This document shows positions 27,353 to 35,899 of a stretch of DNA of 64,000 nucleotides, one piece after another; the stretch's first letter is position 1; the number at the start of each line of letters is the position of its first letter. The translations under genes and the position numbers were made by a program. The stretch is from PXAP01 sp046483315. GTDB lineage: Bacteria > Bacteroidota > Bacteroidia > Bacteroidales > PUMT01. The stretch lies in the NCBI GenBank assembly GCA_046483315.1, contig JAWODJ010000034.1, positions 54,069 to 118,068 of the forward strand, given 5' to 3'. The notes beneath the pieces were generated by a model that did not search any database, was not told the origin of the DNA, and saw nothing but the letters and a program-made list of their open reading frames with translations.

Positions 27353-27944
27353 CGGCAGTATATATTAATATTATATTATTGTCTGCCGGTTTACCTGTCA
27401 AAGTTTTAATTGACCCCCTTATAACAACATCAGCTTTCTTACCGAGGGCATTCTCAAGATCGCGCTGTATCTGAAACAAATCAAACATAGAGAAACCCTT
27501 TCTCCCCGGAACATCAATCAATATATCAATGTCACTTTCAGGGTTGCTCTCATACCTTGCATAACTACCAAATAACCAGGCCTTCGAAATAGCCGGATAC
27601 TTCCCCATCTCCCTGGCAACAGCCTTTCTGATATCAGAGATCCTGAGCAGGGAAGCCTTTAAGTAACCGACCTGTGATTCTGCAGAAATTAAAGCCTCTT
27701 CGGCATATACTTCTCCCCTGATCTCATAAACAATTTTGTCACTCAGCCATGCTACAAGAAATTCCTTAAGATCGGCATCATAATAATCTGCCATTTTTTC
27801 AACCTGCGGTCTGGTAGCTTTGCGATGGCCTCTTTCGATTTTGCTCAGTATGGCCTGATCAATATTGAGGAAGGCAGCCACCTTCCTGAGTGTCTCCCCC
27901 CTCTCTTCCCTGTATTTCCGAAGCAACATTCCCAGGCTGTTCAT
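27342..27944 (-). CDS. mntA: MntA-like nucleotidyltransferase antitoxin with N-terminal XRE helix-turn-helix
   Basis: 200 residues; ordinary MntA antitoxins are about 100-140. Residues ~1-60 form an XRE/Cro-type HTH (LRKVAAFLNIDQAILSKIERG), residues ~65-105 a linker, and residues ~110-200 a minimal nucleotidyltransferase with GS (126-127) and the Asp pair (138, 140) of GSYAR...DIDILID. It would modify the HepT tyrosine and, through the added HTH, might also repress the operon. First gene of the pair; coupled to hepT by an 11-bp overlap. Confidence 0.9.
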   Translation of the reverse strand: MNSLGMLLRKYREERGETLRKVAAFLNIDQAILSKIERGHRKATRPQVEKMADYYDADLKEFLVAWLSDKIVYEIRGEVYAEEALISAESQVGYLKASLLRISDIRKAVAREMGKYPAISKAWLFGSYARYESNPESDIDILIDVPGRKGFSMFDLFQIQRDLENALGKKADVVIRGSIKTLTGKPADNNIILIYTADGK

Positions 27945-28022
27945 AAATTGACGTATTTCGTTTTGACAAATTTAGTCAATTTATTTTGGTATATCAAATC
28001 GTAATAGTAATAATGCCACTAA

Positions 28023-28088
28023 TAGAAATTCTTTGCGCTGTATCCCTATAGCATTCAATTTGGCAGTCAGGGTGATTCCAGACCGGCA
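28023..28088 (-). pseudogene. Fragment of a P-type ATPase C-terminus
   Basis: Read on the minus strand, this stretch gives a CRSGITLTAKLNAIGIQRKEF sequence, aligned with the last helix of the intact ATPase at 28561-28640 (ADMGVALAAIFNAIRIQRKTF). DNA identity is roughly 70% over ~64 bp by eye. The conserved metal-ligand Asp is lost, and the surrounding frame has stops. I interpret it as the remnant of a second, diverged ATPase gene or a partial duplication. Confidence 0.6.
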
Positions 28089-28105
28089 AAAAGGCAAGGA
28101 TCGGG

Positions 28106-28457
28106 TTACCTTACGAAAAGAAGCATGGAACCTCTCGCCCCCTCTGATGATAAACCCAGATCCGTCCATGCGTTGGCATTGTGTACTACTCCTCTCTGCA
28201 TAGATTGTGTATTGTAGCATGGCCCGAAACCCGTATAACTGGGTTCATTAAACGGGCCGCCAGATCCGTCTGTGCATGTACCATGCGATAACCTGTAATT
28301 AAAGGAGGGTCCGTAGGTAGAGTAGTTGTTGGCGCCAATCCCGCAATTCTGAGATGAACCCTCAGTATTCCTCAGGTTAAAATAGAGGTGCTCACCGGTT
28401 GGGCATTGTGAAATCAAACTCTGCCTGGTCGCTTACCAGGTTGCCGAAATATTTCAT
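28106..28457 (-). pseudogene. Frameshifted ORF, unrecognised, Gly/Ser/Asn/Tyr-rich
   Basis: An ATG at 28457 opens MKYFGNLVSDQAEFDFTMPN, then hits a stop at once; dropping one base (near 28393-28398) joins it smoothly to a 97-codon frame (GEHLYFNLRNTEGSSQNCG onward) ending at 28106. Either frame alone looks incomplete: the downstream frame has only a TTG start at 28417. The joined product would be ~116 residues, with no signal peptide. Possible decayed gene, sequencing error or programmed shift. No family is recognised. Together with the ATPase fragment it occupies the 616-bp gap between mntA and the ATPase. Confidence 0.45.
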
Positions 28458-28560
28458 AACGGTTTATCCAGATATTTACCTATGTTGATTATTAAGCAAT
28501 AATCTGCAGTCAGAAACAAAAGAAGCCTCAAGATCAACCCGGAAATAGAAAGTTTTCTTT

Positions 28561-30426
28561 CTAATCAAATGTTTTACGCTGTATCCTGATTGCGTTGAAG
28601 ATGGCGGCCAGGGCGACTCCCATATCGGCAAACACGGCTTCCCACATGCCGGCAAGTCCCACTGCCCCAAGTCCGAGAAACACCGCCTTGACTGCAAACA
28701 CCATCCAGATGTTCTGCCACACTATCCGGCTGGTCTCGCGTGAAAAACCAATTGCTTCGGAAATCTTTGAAGGCTGGTCCGTCTGGATCACCACATCGGC
28801 AGTTTCAATTGCCAGGTCGCTGCCCATGGCCCCCATGGCAATGCCCACATCTGCCAGTGCAATTGACGGTGCGTCATTTATACCGTCACCGGCAAAGGCA
28901 ATGACCCCGGCCCTGCGATCCAGGTACTCTTTTACAATTGCTGTCTTCCCCTCCGGAAGAAGGTTGCCGTGGGCATGATCAATTCCCAGCTCAGATGCTG
29001 TTTCGCGTGTTATTTTATCTTTATCGCCCGATAGAACAACTATCTCCTTAACACCAAGCTTATGAAGTTTCCTGACAGTCAGGGAACTGTCTTCCCTGAC
29101 TTCATCGGCGATCACAAAATACCCGCTATATCTTCCGTCAATTGCAACATGAATACAGGTATAAGGTATTGCTTCTGCCTCCTGCGGAACGGTTATACCC
29201 TTCTCTGATATCATCTTCGCGTTACCGGCAATAATCTCCTTGCCTTCTACCCGGCCGGACATTCCGCGGGCAGGAAACTCCTTCACGTTATCTGCTTCGA
29301 AGCCTGAAAGGTCCTGACCGGCATGGGCAACAACGGCCCTGGCAACCGGGTGACTGGAACGATTCTCAAGGGCAGCCGTCAGCCTGGTCAATTCGTCCTC
29401 TTCAATACCATAAGCTTTTACCTGCCTGACAGTGAAACTGCCTTTTGTTAGGGTTCCTGTCTTGTCTATTATCAGGGTATGAAGGTCCTTCAGCCGGTCA
29501 AGAAAATCTGCCCCTTTAAACAGTATGCCGTTTTTTGATGCTGCCCCTATACCTCCGAAATATCCCAGGGGAATCGAAATATAGAGTGCACACGGACAGG
29601 CTATAACAAGAAAAACGAATGCCCGGTAAACCCAGTTCGAAAACTGGTAATTTTCCACGATAAGTGAAGGAACAAAAGTTATCAGCAGGGCCATCGCCAT
29701 TACCAGTGGCGTATAATACCTTGCAAAACGGCGCATGAACCTCTCTGTAGGTGCTTTTCTCTGCCCTGCCTCTTCAACCATTTTCAGTATGCGCGAGAGG
29801 GAGCTGTCGGCAAATGCACGTGTGACCTTTACTTCCATCACCCCGTCAACATTTATGGATCCGGCAAGAACCTTATCACCCTTGTAGATCCTGTCCGGTT
29901 TACTCTCTCCGGTTATTGCGGCGGTGTTTATGGTGGCGCCTTGCGAAACAAGCAAACCGTCGAGCGGTATTTTCTCACCGGACCTGACCATGATATGATC
30001 TCCCGGATTAACTTCTGCTGGTTTTACGGTTACCCATTCACTGCCTCTTTTAACACTGGCCTGATCGGGCCTCAGCTCCATCAGGGCTTTAATGTTTCCC
30101 CTGGCGCGGTTAACCGCATTTTCCTGGAACAGCTCACCAATATCATAGAAAAGCATCACGGCCACGGCTTCGGCATATTCACCAATTGCAAATGCCCCCA
30201 GGGTAGCCACAGACATCAGGAAAAACTCGTTGGCAAAATCAAGTCTTACAAGCTCCTCGACAGCCCTTTTGATAACCGGCAAGCCGACAAGCAGATAGGC
30301 AAACGCATACCAGTAAAGGCTCACGCTTTCGCGGAAAAACCCAATATCTGCAAAACTCAGAATGAGTCCCCCGATCAGCATCAGGGCACTTATTGCGGCA
30401 GGGATATACTGTTTTTTAAGCATCAT
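28561..30426 (-). CDS. P1B-type heavy-metal ATPase (Zn/Cd/Pb efflux class)
   Basis: 621 residues. Exports metal ions across the inner membrane with ATP. CPC metal motif at Cys277-Cys279, phosphorylated Asp321 in DKTGTLTKG, TGES in ITGES, HP motif region (RSSHPVARA), and hinge GDGINDAPS. The last helices contain a Lys (VKAVFLGLG) and Asp601 (FADMG), the pair that marks the Zn/Cd/Pb subgroup (ZntA). There is no N-terminal HMA metal-binding domain: the protein starts directly at the first membrane helix. ATG-ATG start. An ATPase C-terminal fragment lies 470 bp downstream. Confidence 0.94.
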   Translation of the reverse strand: MMLKKQYIPAAISALMLIGGLILSFADIGFFRESVSLYWYAFAYLLVGLPVIKRAVEELVRLDFANEFFLMSVATLGAFAIGEYAEAVAVMLFYDIGELFQENAVNRARGNIKALMELRPDQASVKRGSEWVTVKPAEVNPGDHIMVRSGEKIPLDGLLVSQGATINTAAITGESKPDRIYKGDKVLAGSINVDGVMEVKVTRAFADSSLSRILKMVEEAGQRKAPTERFMRRFARYYTPLVMAMALLITFVPSLIVENYQFSNWVYRAFVFLVIACPCALYISIPLGYFGGIGAASKNGILFKGADFLDRLKDLHTLIIDKTGTLTKGSFTVRQVKAYGIEEDELTRLTAALENRSSHPVARAVVAHAGQDLSGFEADNVKEFPARGMSGRVEGKEIIAGNAKMISEKGITVPQEAEAIPYTCIHVAIDGRYSGYFVIADEVREDSSLTVRKLHKLGVKEIVVLSGDKDKITRETASELGIDHAHGNLLPEGKTAIVKEYLDRRAGVIAFAGDGINDAPSIALADVGIAMGAMGSDLAIETADVVIQTDQPSKISEAIGFSRETSRIVWQNIWMVFAVKAVFLGLGAVGLAGMWEAVFADMGVALAAIFNAIRIQRKTFD

Positions 30427-30540
30427 AGGAAAACTACTCCTGACTTCTGCGGTTTAATTTTATAAGTAACACATAATCAATATATAGCAATTTTGCTTAG
30501 GCACTACATTGGTACAAATTGTTTGGGTATTCAGGATACA

Positions 30541-31545
30541 TTATCGAATCTGGCTGAAGCCGATAAGTTTTTGGGCATCCTCATCCCAGAGTCTTAATCT
30601 CAGAGACCTCAGACTGGTTCTGAGTGTGACTGGTTTAATATCCTGGAAGAGAGGATTCTCCCTGTGGCACATCTCCAGTTTATAATTTGGGATTCTGGGA
30701 CTAAGATGGTGTACATGATGAAAGCCTATATTTCCTGTAAACCACTGCAGTATCCGGGGCAGTTTGAAAAAGGAGCTGCCTTTGAGTGCAAGGGTTTTAT
30801 AATCCCATTTCTCCTTTCTTGTCCAGATAACATCTTCAAACTGGTGCTGCAAATAGAAGAGCCATACCCCCGCTACCGACGCCAGATAGATAACCGGAAG
30901 CTGGATCATCAGAAATTCCTTTAACCCGATAACCCTGATCAGCACAAATACAATTGCAATAATACCGATGTTTGACAATTGAATATATATGTGTTGCCTC
31001 CTGTTCATGTATGATTTCGGAATACGGTTCTGAATAAGGAACAGCAGAAGTGGTGCGACAGCCAGCAGAAACAGGGGATGGCGGTAAAAACGGTAGCCGA
31101 AACGCTTCCACCCGGACAAGTTCAGATATTGATAGACCGTCATGGTTTTAACATCGCCTATTCCCCTTTCATCGAGGTTTCCGACGGTGGAGTGGTGAAT
31201 TTTGTGGTCCCGGTGCCAGCGATGGTAAGGCGTAAAAGCCATTAAGCCCAATGGAATGCCAACCAACCGGCACATCCTGTCTGATTTAAAAAAGGAGCCA
31301 TGTCCGCAATCATGAAAAATAATAAAAATCCGGACAAGGAAGCCTGCTGCAAAAACCGATAACAGCAGAGTGAGAAGATAGGATATTTCCAGGCTGTAAT
31401 ACATCAGCACCCATAAACCTATGTAAGGAACTACTGAATTGATTACCTGCCACCAGCTTTTAACCGGGTCAGGGAAATTATACCTCTGCACAATATCAAT
31501 CCAGTTTTGTGAAGAGTCCACTGTGCTTGAAACATTTGATGTCAT
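30541..31545 (-). CDS. Membrane fatty acid desaturase
   Basis: 334 residues, integral membrane di-iron desaturase that introduces a double bond into acyl lipids. Three histidine boxes in order: HDCGH, HRWHRDHKIHH and HHVHH; four to five membrane helices. It needs O2, implying at least some aerobic capability. It lies upstream of the ATPase gene on the same strand (114-bp gap), probably an independent gene. Regiospecificity cannot be read from sequence. Confidence 0.93.
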   Translation of the reverse strand: MTSNVSSTVDSSQNWIDIVQRYNFPDPVKSWWQVINSVVPYIGLWVLMYYSLEISYLLTLLLSVFAAGFLVRIFIIFHDCGHGSFFKSDRMCRLVGIPLGLMAFTPYHRWHRDHKIHHSTVGNLDERGIGDVKTMTVYQYLNLSGWKRFGYRFYRHPLFLLAVAPLLLFLIQNRIPKSYMNRRQHIYIQLSNIGIIAIVFVLIRVIGLKEFLMIQLPVIYLASVAGVWLFYLQHQFEDVIWTRKEKWDYKTLALKGSSFFKLPRILQWFTGNIGFHHVHHLSPRIPNYKLEMCHRENPLFQDIKPVTLRTSLRSLRLRLWDEDAQKLIGFSQIR

Positions 31546-31646
31546 AAAGACAAATTATGTCAGATAACCTGAAAGAATTTTATTTGTCATGCAGGTGCAA
31601 CAGTTAAGAGAAGTCATAAAACGTAAAGGACAGGTATTTATTATGA

Positions 31647-31680
31647 ATCTCCCCGGCTTCATCACTGATGCCGGGGAGAT
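31647..31680. terminator. Hairpin downstream of the porin-like gene
   Basis: Perfect 11-bp stem ATCTCCCCGGC / GCCGGGGAGAT with a 12-nt loop, 64 bp after the end of the porin-like gene. It is strong but has no clear T-run, so it may act as a transcript-end stabiliser as much as a terminator. Confidence 0.6.
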
Positions 31681-31743
31681 CCATATTATTTATTTCCTGT
31701 ATTTGACCCGACTGTCCGGCTTATGACTATCGGCCGTTATGAC

Positions 31744-33042
31744 TTAGAATCCTATCACGGCTTCAAGATTAATGCCGCTGAATTCCGCACCGGCAAACCT
31801 GCCTGTCCATGCATCACCCTTATAGCTCTGTTTTACATATTCCACTTTAGTGAGGACATTCCTGGTAATAAACCAGCCCCCGCCAATATTTAACCTGTTG
31901 ATATTCATGTTATCGGTGGCACTTTCCCTCATCTTGCCGGAAACAGTATTGTATCTTCCTCCTACATAAAAGTTTTCAGATTCACCAAACCTGTAAATCA
32001 ACTCTCCTGCTATCTGTGTAAAAGCACCTTCCTTATCTTCTACCGGCTGGGTAAATTCATTGTTCCCGTTTGCCAGTTCAAAGATCCCGAAAAATTCTAA
32101 CCCCCTGTATTTTACAAAAGGATTAACCTGGACAGCAGTAATTTTGGTAAATCTTGCATTAAACCTTCCGTCAAAATCACCTCCCTGTGCAGGAGTCCCG
32201 GTATCAGGATCGGCCAGGGAATGCAGTACATTATAATACCTTGACCCTGACCTGTCACCTCCGTATAACCATGTTCCGGTGGTTGTGCCGTTATTGATAT
32301 ACCATGAACCTGTAAGCCGCACTCTCAAATCCGCATCCAGCTCTTTGTCAAAGCCCAGTTTTCCGTAAAAGGAAGGTTTGTTATCGCTGTTTTCATTCAA
32401 AACCACACTCTGGTTAAGCTTTCCGTTTGTAAGGCCAATAACAGCAATCAACCCCCTGGTTTGTATGGTTACCTCCCCGAAAGCCTCAGTGGAAAAGGCA
32501 TCCATTATATAATTGCCGACAAAAGGATTAAAAATTGCACGCGCATTGTCACTTCTCCTGAAATGAGCATCGCCGTAATTGAATTCATCAAGACCAACGG
32601 TAAATGTGGTATACTCCATTAACCCTTGAAGGAATCCCGGACTGACAAAGTCAAGGTTACTGACCTGCATATACCCCCCTTTTATCCATGCCTCATAATG
32701 GTGCCGGGATGAGAGATAGGTTTTCAGGTGCATCCTCATACCATCCAGTAGCTGGACATCCAGGTTAAGATTGGCAGTTGGCAGGTTAAAATTTGTTCCC
32801 AGATCAACAAGATTCCCGGCAGTATTGGTTTGATTCAACCCCTGGAACTGCATGGCAAAATCACCGCCGATACGAACCTTGAATCCGTCAAAGTCCATTG
32901 TATCCTCAACGGGCGCCTCAAATACATTTATTCCCCTCTGGTCGTTCGGACGCCAGTTCCGGAGGTTTTTATCCTGTGCTGAAACAGTAAATGTAACTGC
33001 AAGTATAAAGATAAGTACTATGTTTATTAATTTCCTTTTCAT
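31744..33042 (-). CDS. Porin-like outer membrane beta-barrel protein
   Basis: 432 residues. A clean signal peptide (KLINIVLIFILAVTFTVSAQ), then alternating beta-strand sequence such as VRLTGSWYINNGT and KVRFGVGDF-type strands, ending in a terminal aromatic (NLEAVIGF) as barrel proteins often do. It resembles phosphate-selective/OprP-type porins seen in Bacteroidota, but the substrate is not determinable. Monocistronic by spacing: 124 bp to the upstream gene on the same strand, hairpin downstream. Confidence 0.82.
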   Translation of the reverse strand: MKRKLINIVLIFILAVTFTVSAQDKNLRNWRPNDQRGINVFEAPVEDTMDFDGFKVRIGGDFAMQFQGLNQTNTAGNLVDLGTNFNLPTANLNLDVQLLDGMRMHLKTYLSSRHHYEAWIKGGYMQVSNLDFVSPGFLQGLMEYTTFTVGLDEFNYGDAHFRRSDNARAIFNPFVGNYIMDAFSTEAFGEVTIQTRGLIAVIGLTNGKLNQSVVLNENSDNKPSFYGKLGFDKELDADLRVRLTGSWYINNGTTTGTWLYGGDRSGSRYYNVLHSLADPDTGTPAQGGDFDGRFNARFTKITAVQVNPFVKYRGLEFFGIFELANGNNEFTQPVEDKEGAFTQIAGELIYRFGESENFYVGGRYNTVSGKMRESATDNMNINRLNIGGGWFITRNVLTKVEYVKQSYKGDAWTGRFAGAEFSGINLEAVIGF

Positions 33043-33165
33043 TTTAGTTATATTTAGTAAGTTAATAATAATCTGTTTTTAACGACAGCCAGAAACTTCC
33101 GTATCCCAAATATCCTTTTTGGTGAAACAGAAATTTGATTCAATCTGAAATAATCGTTAATAACA

Positions 33166-33834
33166 TTATTCCAATCGTGAAATTTCGCCTGACCGGATGT
33201 TATAATTAAAGTTAACGGTAATATTATCGTTAACTCTCACTATACCCAATGCAGGAGAGGGAGGTTCAATATCAAATTCAGCCATTGATAATTCAGCTGT
33301 GCCTTCAAAACTATATTCATAACCTCGTCGCTGCCAATTTATTTTTAACTCTTTGGCTTTTGATATGCCATTTATGGAGATTAAAATATTTGCCATAATA
33401 TATCCGTCAGCTGAGTTCCAGTTTGTATCAATCAAAATCGCATCAGACAGCTTTATCTTTATTCCGGATCTTTCCCTTCCGCCGAGAGCATCATGCATGT
33501 CTCTTGTAATCAAAGGATTTTTACAGTCAAATGACTTTACATTCACCAATATTTCAGCTCCGGTAATATCAACTCTCTTTCCATCAAAACAGGTGTCTGT
33601 TACTAAATAACCTCTGAAGTCACTACCGGCCGAAAAACATTCGAATGTATTAACATTGGTAGTGCCCTGCAGTGACAACCAGCTGCTGTTAATGACAGAA
33701 TATGAAATAATGCTGCTCGCCGGGGTACTTTCATTACACGGATCAGGCCCTTCTCCTGCTTCAGCAGATAAAAAAGAGATCAGAAACACTAAAAAAATCT
33801 TTATGGATAACAGGTATTTATTCTTACCTGGCAT
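33166..33834 (-). CDS. YceI-like periplasmic protein (paralogue 1)
   Basis: 222 residues from the ATG at 33834 (the TTG at 33870 would overlap the upstream gene and adds only a polar stretch). Signal peptide (LLSIKIFLVFLISFLSAEA), then a lipocalin-like beta-sheet protein with TTNVNTFECFS and the C-terminal AEFDIEPPSPALGIVRVND, which align with the adjacent gene's STLHDWELVSE and SDFDIDPPVMMLGALRTGD. YceI proteins bind isoprenoid-type lipids. Start 19 bp after the stop of the paralogue, so one operon. Confidence 0.78.
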   Translation of the reverse strand: MPGKNKYLLSIKIFLVFLISFLSAEAGEGPDPCNESTPASSIISYSVINSSWLSLQGTTNVNTFECFSAGSDFRGYLVTDTCFDGKRVDITGAEILVNVKSFDCKNPLITRDMHDALGGRERSGIKIKLSDAILIDTNWNSADGYIMANILISINGISKAKELKINWQRRGYEYSFEGTAELSMAEFDIEPPSPALGIVRVNDNITVNFNYNIRSGEISRLE

Positions 33835-33853
33835 ATCAGCCTCGTTTTTTGAC

Positions 33854-34441
33854 TTATTGAACAAAAACAATACTATAACTTACGGTTACTTCATCTCCTG
33901 TACGAAGAGCTCCAAGCATCATTACCGGAGGATCGATATCAAAATCGGACATCTTCAGCTTTTGGGATCCCGAGCATACCAGTTTCTTGTCTTCTCCGTT
34001 AATACAGGTAGCCTGAACATTGATCTCACGTTTAGTGCCTGCCAAAGTCAGCTCTCCTGTTGAGTTTATCTGATATTTGTCACCGTTTTTTTCAAGCCTG
34101 CCGCTTCCGTTTGCATGAAAGACAATTTCGGGGTGCCGATTTGCATCCAAGGCTTCATAAGCCCTCCTGTCAAGGCCGGATTTATCACTTTTCAGTGTTT
34201 TTTTGTTAAGTGTAAACGAAACAGATTCAATCTTTTCAGGTTGCCCGTCATCACCGGTCCCGAAACGCAGTTCGCTGCTGATATCTTCTGATACAAGCTC
34301 CCAGTCATGAAGTGTCGATGTACCTGTTACCCTGACATAAGAATCCTCAGCGGGCCTGTAGGTTTGAACCTGCGCCTGCAGATCATATATCAGAAAAATC
34401 CCGCAAATAAAAATTATTAATCCGGATATATTTGTTTTCAT
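33854..34441 (-). CDS. YceI family protein (paralogue 2)
   Basis: 195 residues. Signal peptide (hydrophobic IIFICGIFLIYDLQAQ), then the YceI hallmarks: TGTSTLHDWELVS near the N-terminus and SDFDIDPPVMMLGALRTGD near the end. Probably periplasmic lipid-binding beta barrel. First gene of the pair, immediately after the Rrf2 gene (65 bp) on the same strand, so the Rrf2 regulator may govern it. Confidence 0.88.
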   Translation of the reverse strand: MKTNISGLIIFICGIFLIYDLQAQVQTYRPAEDSYVRVTGTSTLHDWELVSEDISSELRFGTGDDGQPEKIESVSFTLNKKTLKSDKSGLDRRAYEALDANRHPEIVFHANGSGRLEKNGDKYQINSTGELTLAGTKREINVQATCINGEDKKLVCSGSQKLKMSDFDIDPPVMMLGALRTGDEVTVSYSIVFVQ

Positions 34442-34506
34442 ATTAACTAAGTGTTTTTGTGTTTGTTAAAAATATATTATCAGGATATTGACCAATCATG
34501 AGAACA

Positions 34507-34953
34507 CTAGATATTGTATGTTAAACCTTCATGTTGTTTATCCAGTTTCAGCTGGTCCTGCACCAGATCATGAATTGTCTGCGATTTCAGATATTCCGCA
34601 ATAACGCCATTCAGTCCCTCCCAGTAACATCTTGCCGCACATTTATTTTCTCTGTCACATACCCCGGCATATGAAAGGCAGTCAGCCACAGCAAGATGTG
34701 GATTAAATGCCTTATATATATCATAAACTGTAATATTATCAGGTGATCTGGTCAACCTGTAACCGCTTTTCTTGCCCGACACGGTAGTAATAAGACCTGC
34801 CGATTTTAATCCCGCAATTATGTGATCAAGATATTTATAAGAAATATCCTGATTCTCAGAAATGACTTTCTGATGAAGAGCCTGATCGGGACCGTGGCGG
34901 ACCAGCTCCATCATTGTCCTTATCCCATACCTGGTTTTAGTGTTGGCTCGCAT
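34507..34953 (-). CDS. Rrf2 family transcriptional regulator with cysteine cluster
   Basis: 148 residues. Winged HTH near the N-terminus (RYGIRTMMELVRHG, KYLDHIIAGLKSAGLI), then a C-terminal dimer helix. Three to four cysteines in ADCLSYAGVCDRENKCAARC occupy the region where IscR-type members hold a [2Fe-2S] cluster (Cys-x6-Cys-x5-Cys-x3-Cys). It lies 178 bp downstream of the SUF operon's last gene on the same strand and 65 bp upstream of the YceI pair, so it could sense Fe-S status or redox state. Its targets are not shown by the sequence. Confidence 0.9.
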   Translation of the reverse strand: MRANTKTRYGIRTMMELVRHGPDQALHQKVISENQDISYKYLDHIIAGLKSAGLITTVSGKKSGYRLTRSPDNITVYDIYKAFNPHLAVADCLSYAGVCDRENKCAARCYWEGLNGVIAEYLKSQTIHDLVQDQLKLDKQHEGLTYNI

Positions 34954-35130
34954 AAGATTATAATTACTTAAATATTATGATTTTCGGTATATACTACTTT
35001 TCCTATCTTATTTATAGGATTCAAATATACAAATTTTATTCCATTTAAATAAACAGGCATAAAAAATTGAGGGTTATTTATACATTATTAAGAATTGCAG
35101 TCCGTGAATTGCCACAATTTCAGTTGACTG

Positions 35131-35451
35131 CTACAGAAGACCAAGCTCCAGCATAGCCTCCTCGGTCATCATGCTCTTGTCCCAGGGCGGGTCAAAAGTC
35201 AAATTGATAACCAGGTCCTTCACTCCATCAACGGCTCTCACCTTTTCATTTATCTCGGCCATCAGTTCGTCCACCATAGGGCAGTTGGGGGCTGTAAGGG
35301 TCATCACTATCTCAACCTTCTGCTGATCATCAACTATAATTTCATATATGAGTCCGAGATCATATATATTAACAGGAATCTCCGGATCGTAAATATTTTT
35401 TAAAACCCCTGCTATTTTAGTTTCAAGTTCATAGTTATCCTGTGCCTCCAT
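35131..35451 (-). CDS. sufT: SUF-associated DUF59/MIP18 protein (SufT-like)
   Basis: 106 residues from the ATG at 35451; an upstream TTG frame start at 35496 would overlap sufE by 38 bp and prepend a non-family segment. DUF59 hallmarks: YDPEIPVNIYDLGLIYEI near the N-terminus and MTLTAPNCPMVDELM. The family assists Fe-S maturation and carrier functions. Last gene of the SUF operon, starting 8 bp after the sufE stop. Confidence 0.9.
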   Translation of the reverse strand: MEAQDNYELETKIAGVLKNIYDPEIPVNIYDLGLIYEIIVDDQQKVEIVMTLTAPNCPMVDELMAEINEKVRAVDGVKDLVINLTFDPPWDKSMMTEEAMLELGLL

Positions 35452-35458
35452 ATCACAA

Positions 35459-35887
35459 TCATTTTTGTTTGCTTTTGGCGTGGTAAGCCAAAGCATACAT
35501 TTTCATCTGCTTAATCATTGAAACCAGTCCGTTTGACCTGGTCGGAGAAAGGTTTTCCTTTAACCCGATCTTGTCAATAAACCAAAGATCATTATCAATT
35601 ATCTCCTCAGGTGTCCTGCCAGACATGACCCTGATCAGAAGAGCTATGATGCCCTTTGTAATTACAGCATCACTATCGGCCGTATAAACAACTTTGCCAT
35701 CCTTTATGTCAGCCCTCAGCCAGACCCGGGACTGGCAACCTTCAATCAGGTATTCAGGTTTCTTGTATTTTTCATCAATCACCGGCAGGGACTTACTCAG
35801 ATCAATAAGATAATTATATTTATCCATCCAGTCCTCAAAAATCTCAAACTCCTCTGCAATCTGATCCTGAATTGAGTTAATATCCAT
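35459..35887 (-). CDS. sufE: Cysteine desulfuration protein SufE
   Basis: 142 residues. Accepts sulfane sulfur from SufS and passes it to SufB. The catalytic cysteine lies in YLIEGCQSRVW (about residue 51), the N-terminal core EDWMDKYNYLIDLSKSLP fits. Starts 12 bp after the sufS stop. Same operon, same order as other Bacteroidota. Confidence 0.95.
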   Translation of the reverse strand: MDINSIQDQIAEEFEIFEDWMDKYNYLIDLSKSLPVIDEKYKKPEYLIEGCQSRVWLRADIKDGKVVYTADSDAVITKGIIALLIRVMSGRTPEEIIDNDLWFIDKIGLKENLSPTRSNGLVSMIKQMKMYALAYHAKSKQK

Positions 35888-35899
35888 ATATTCTGTTAC

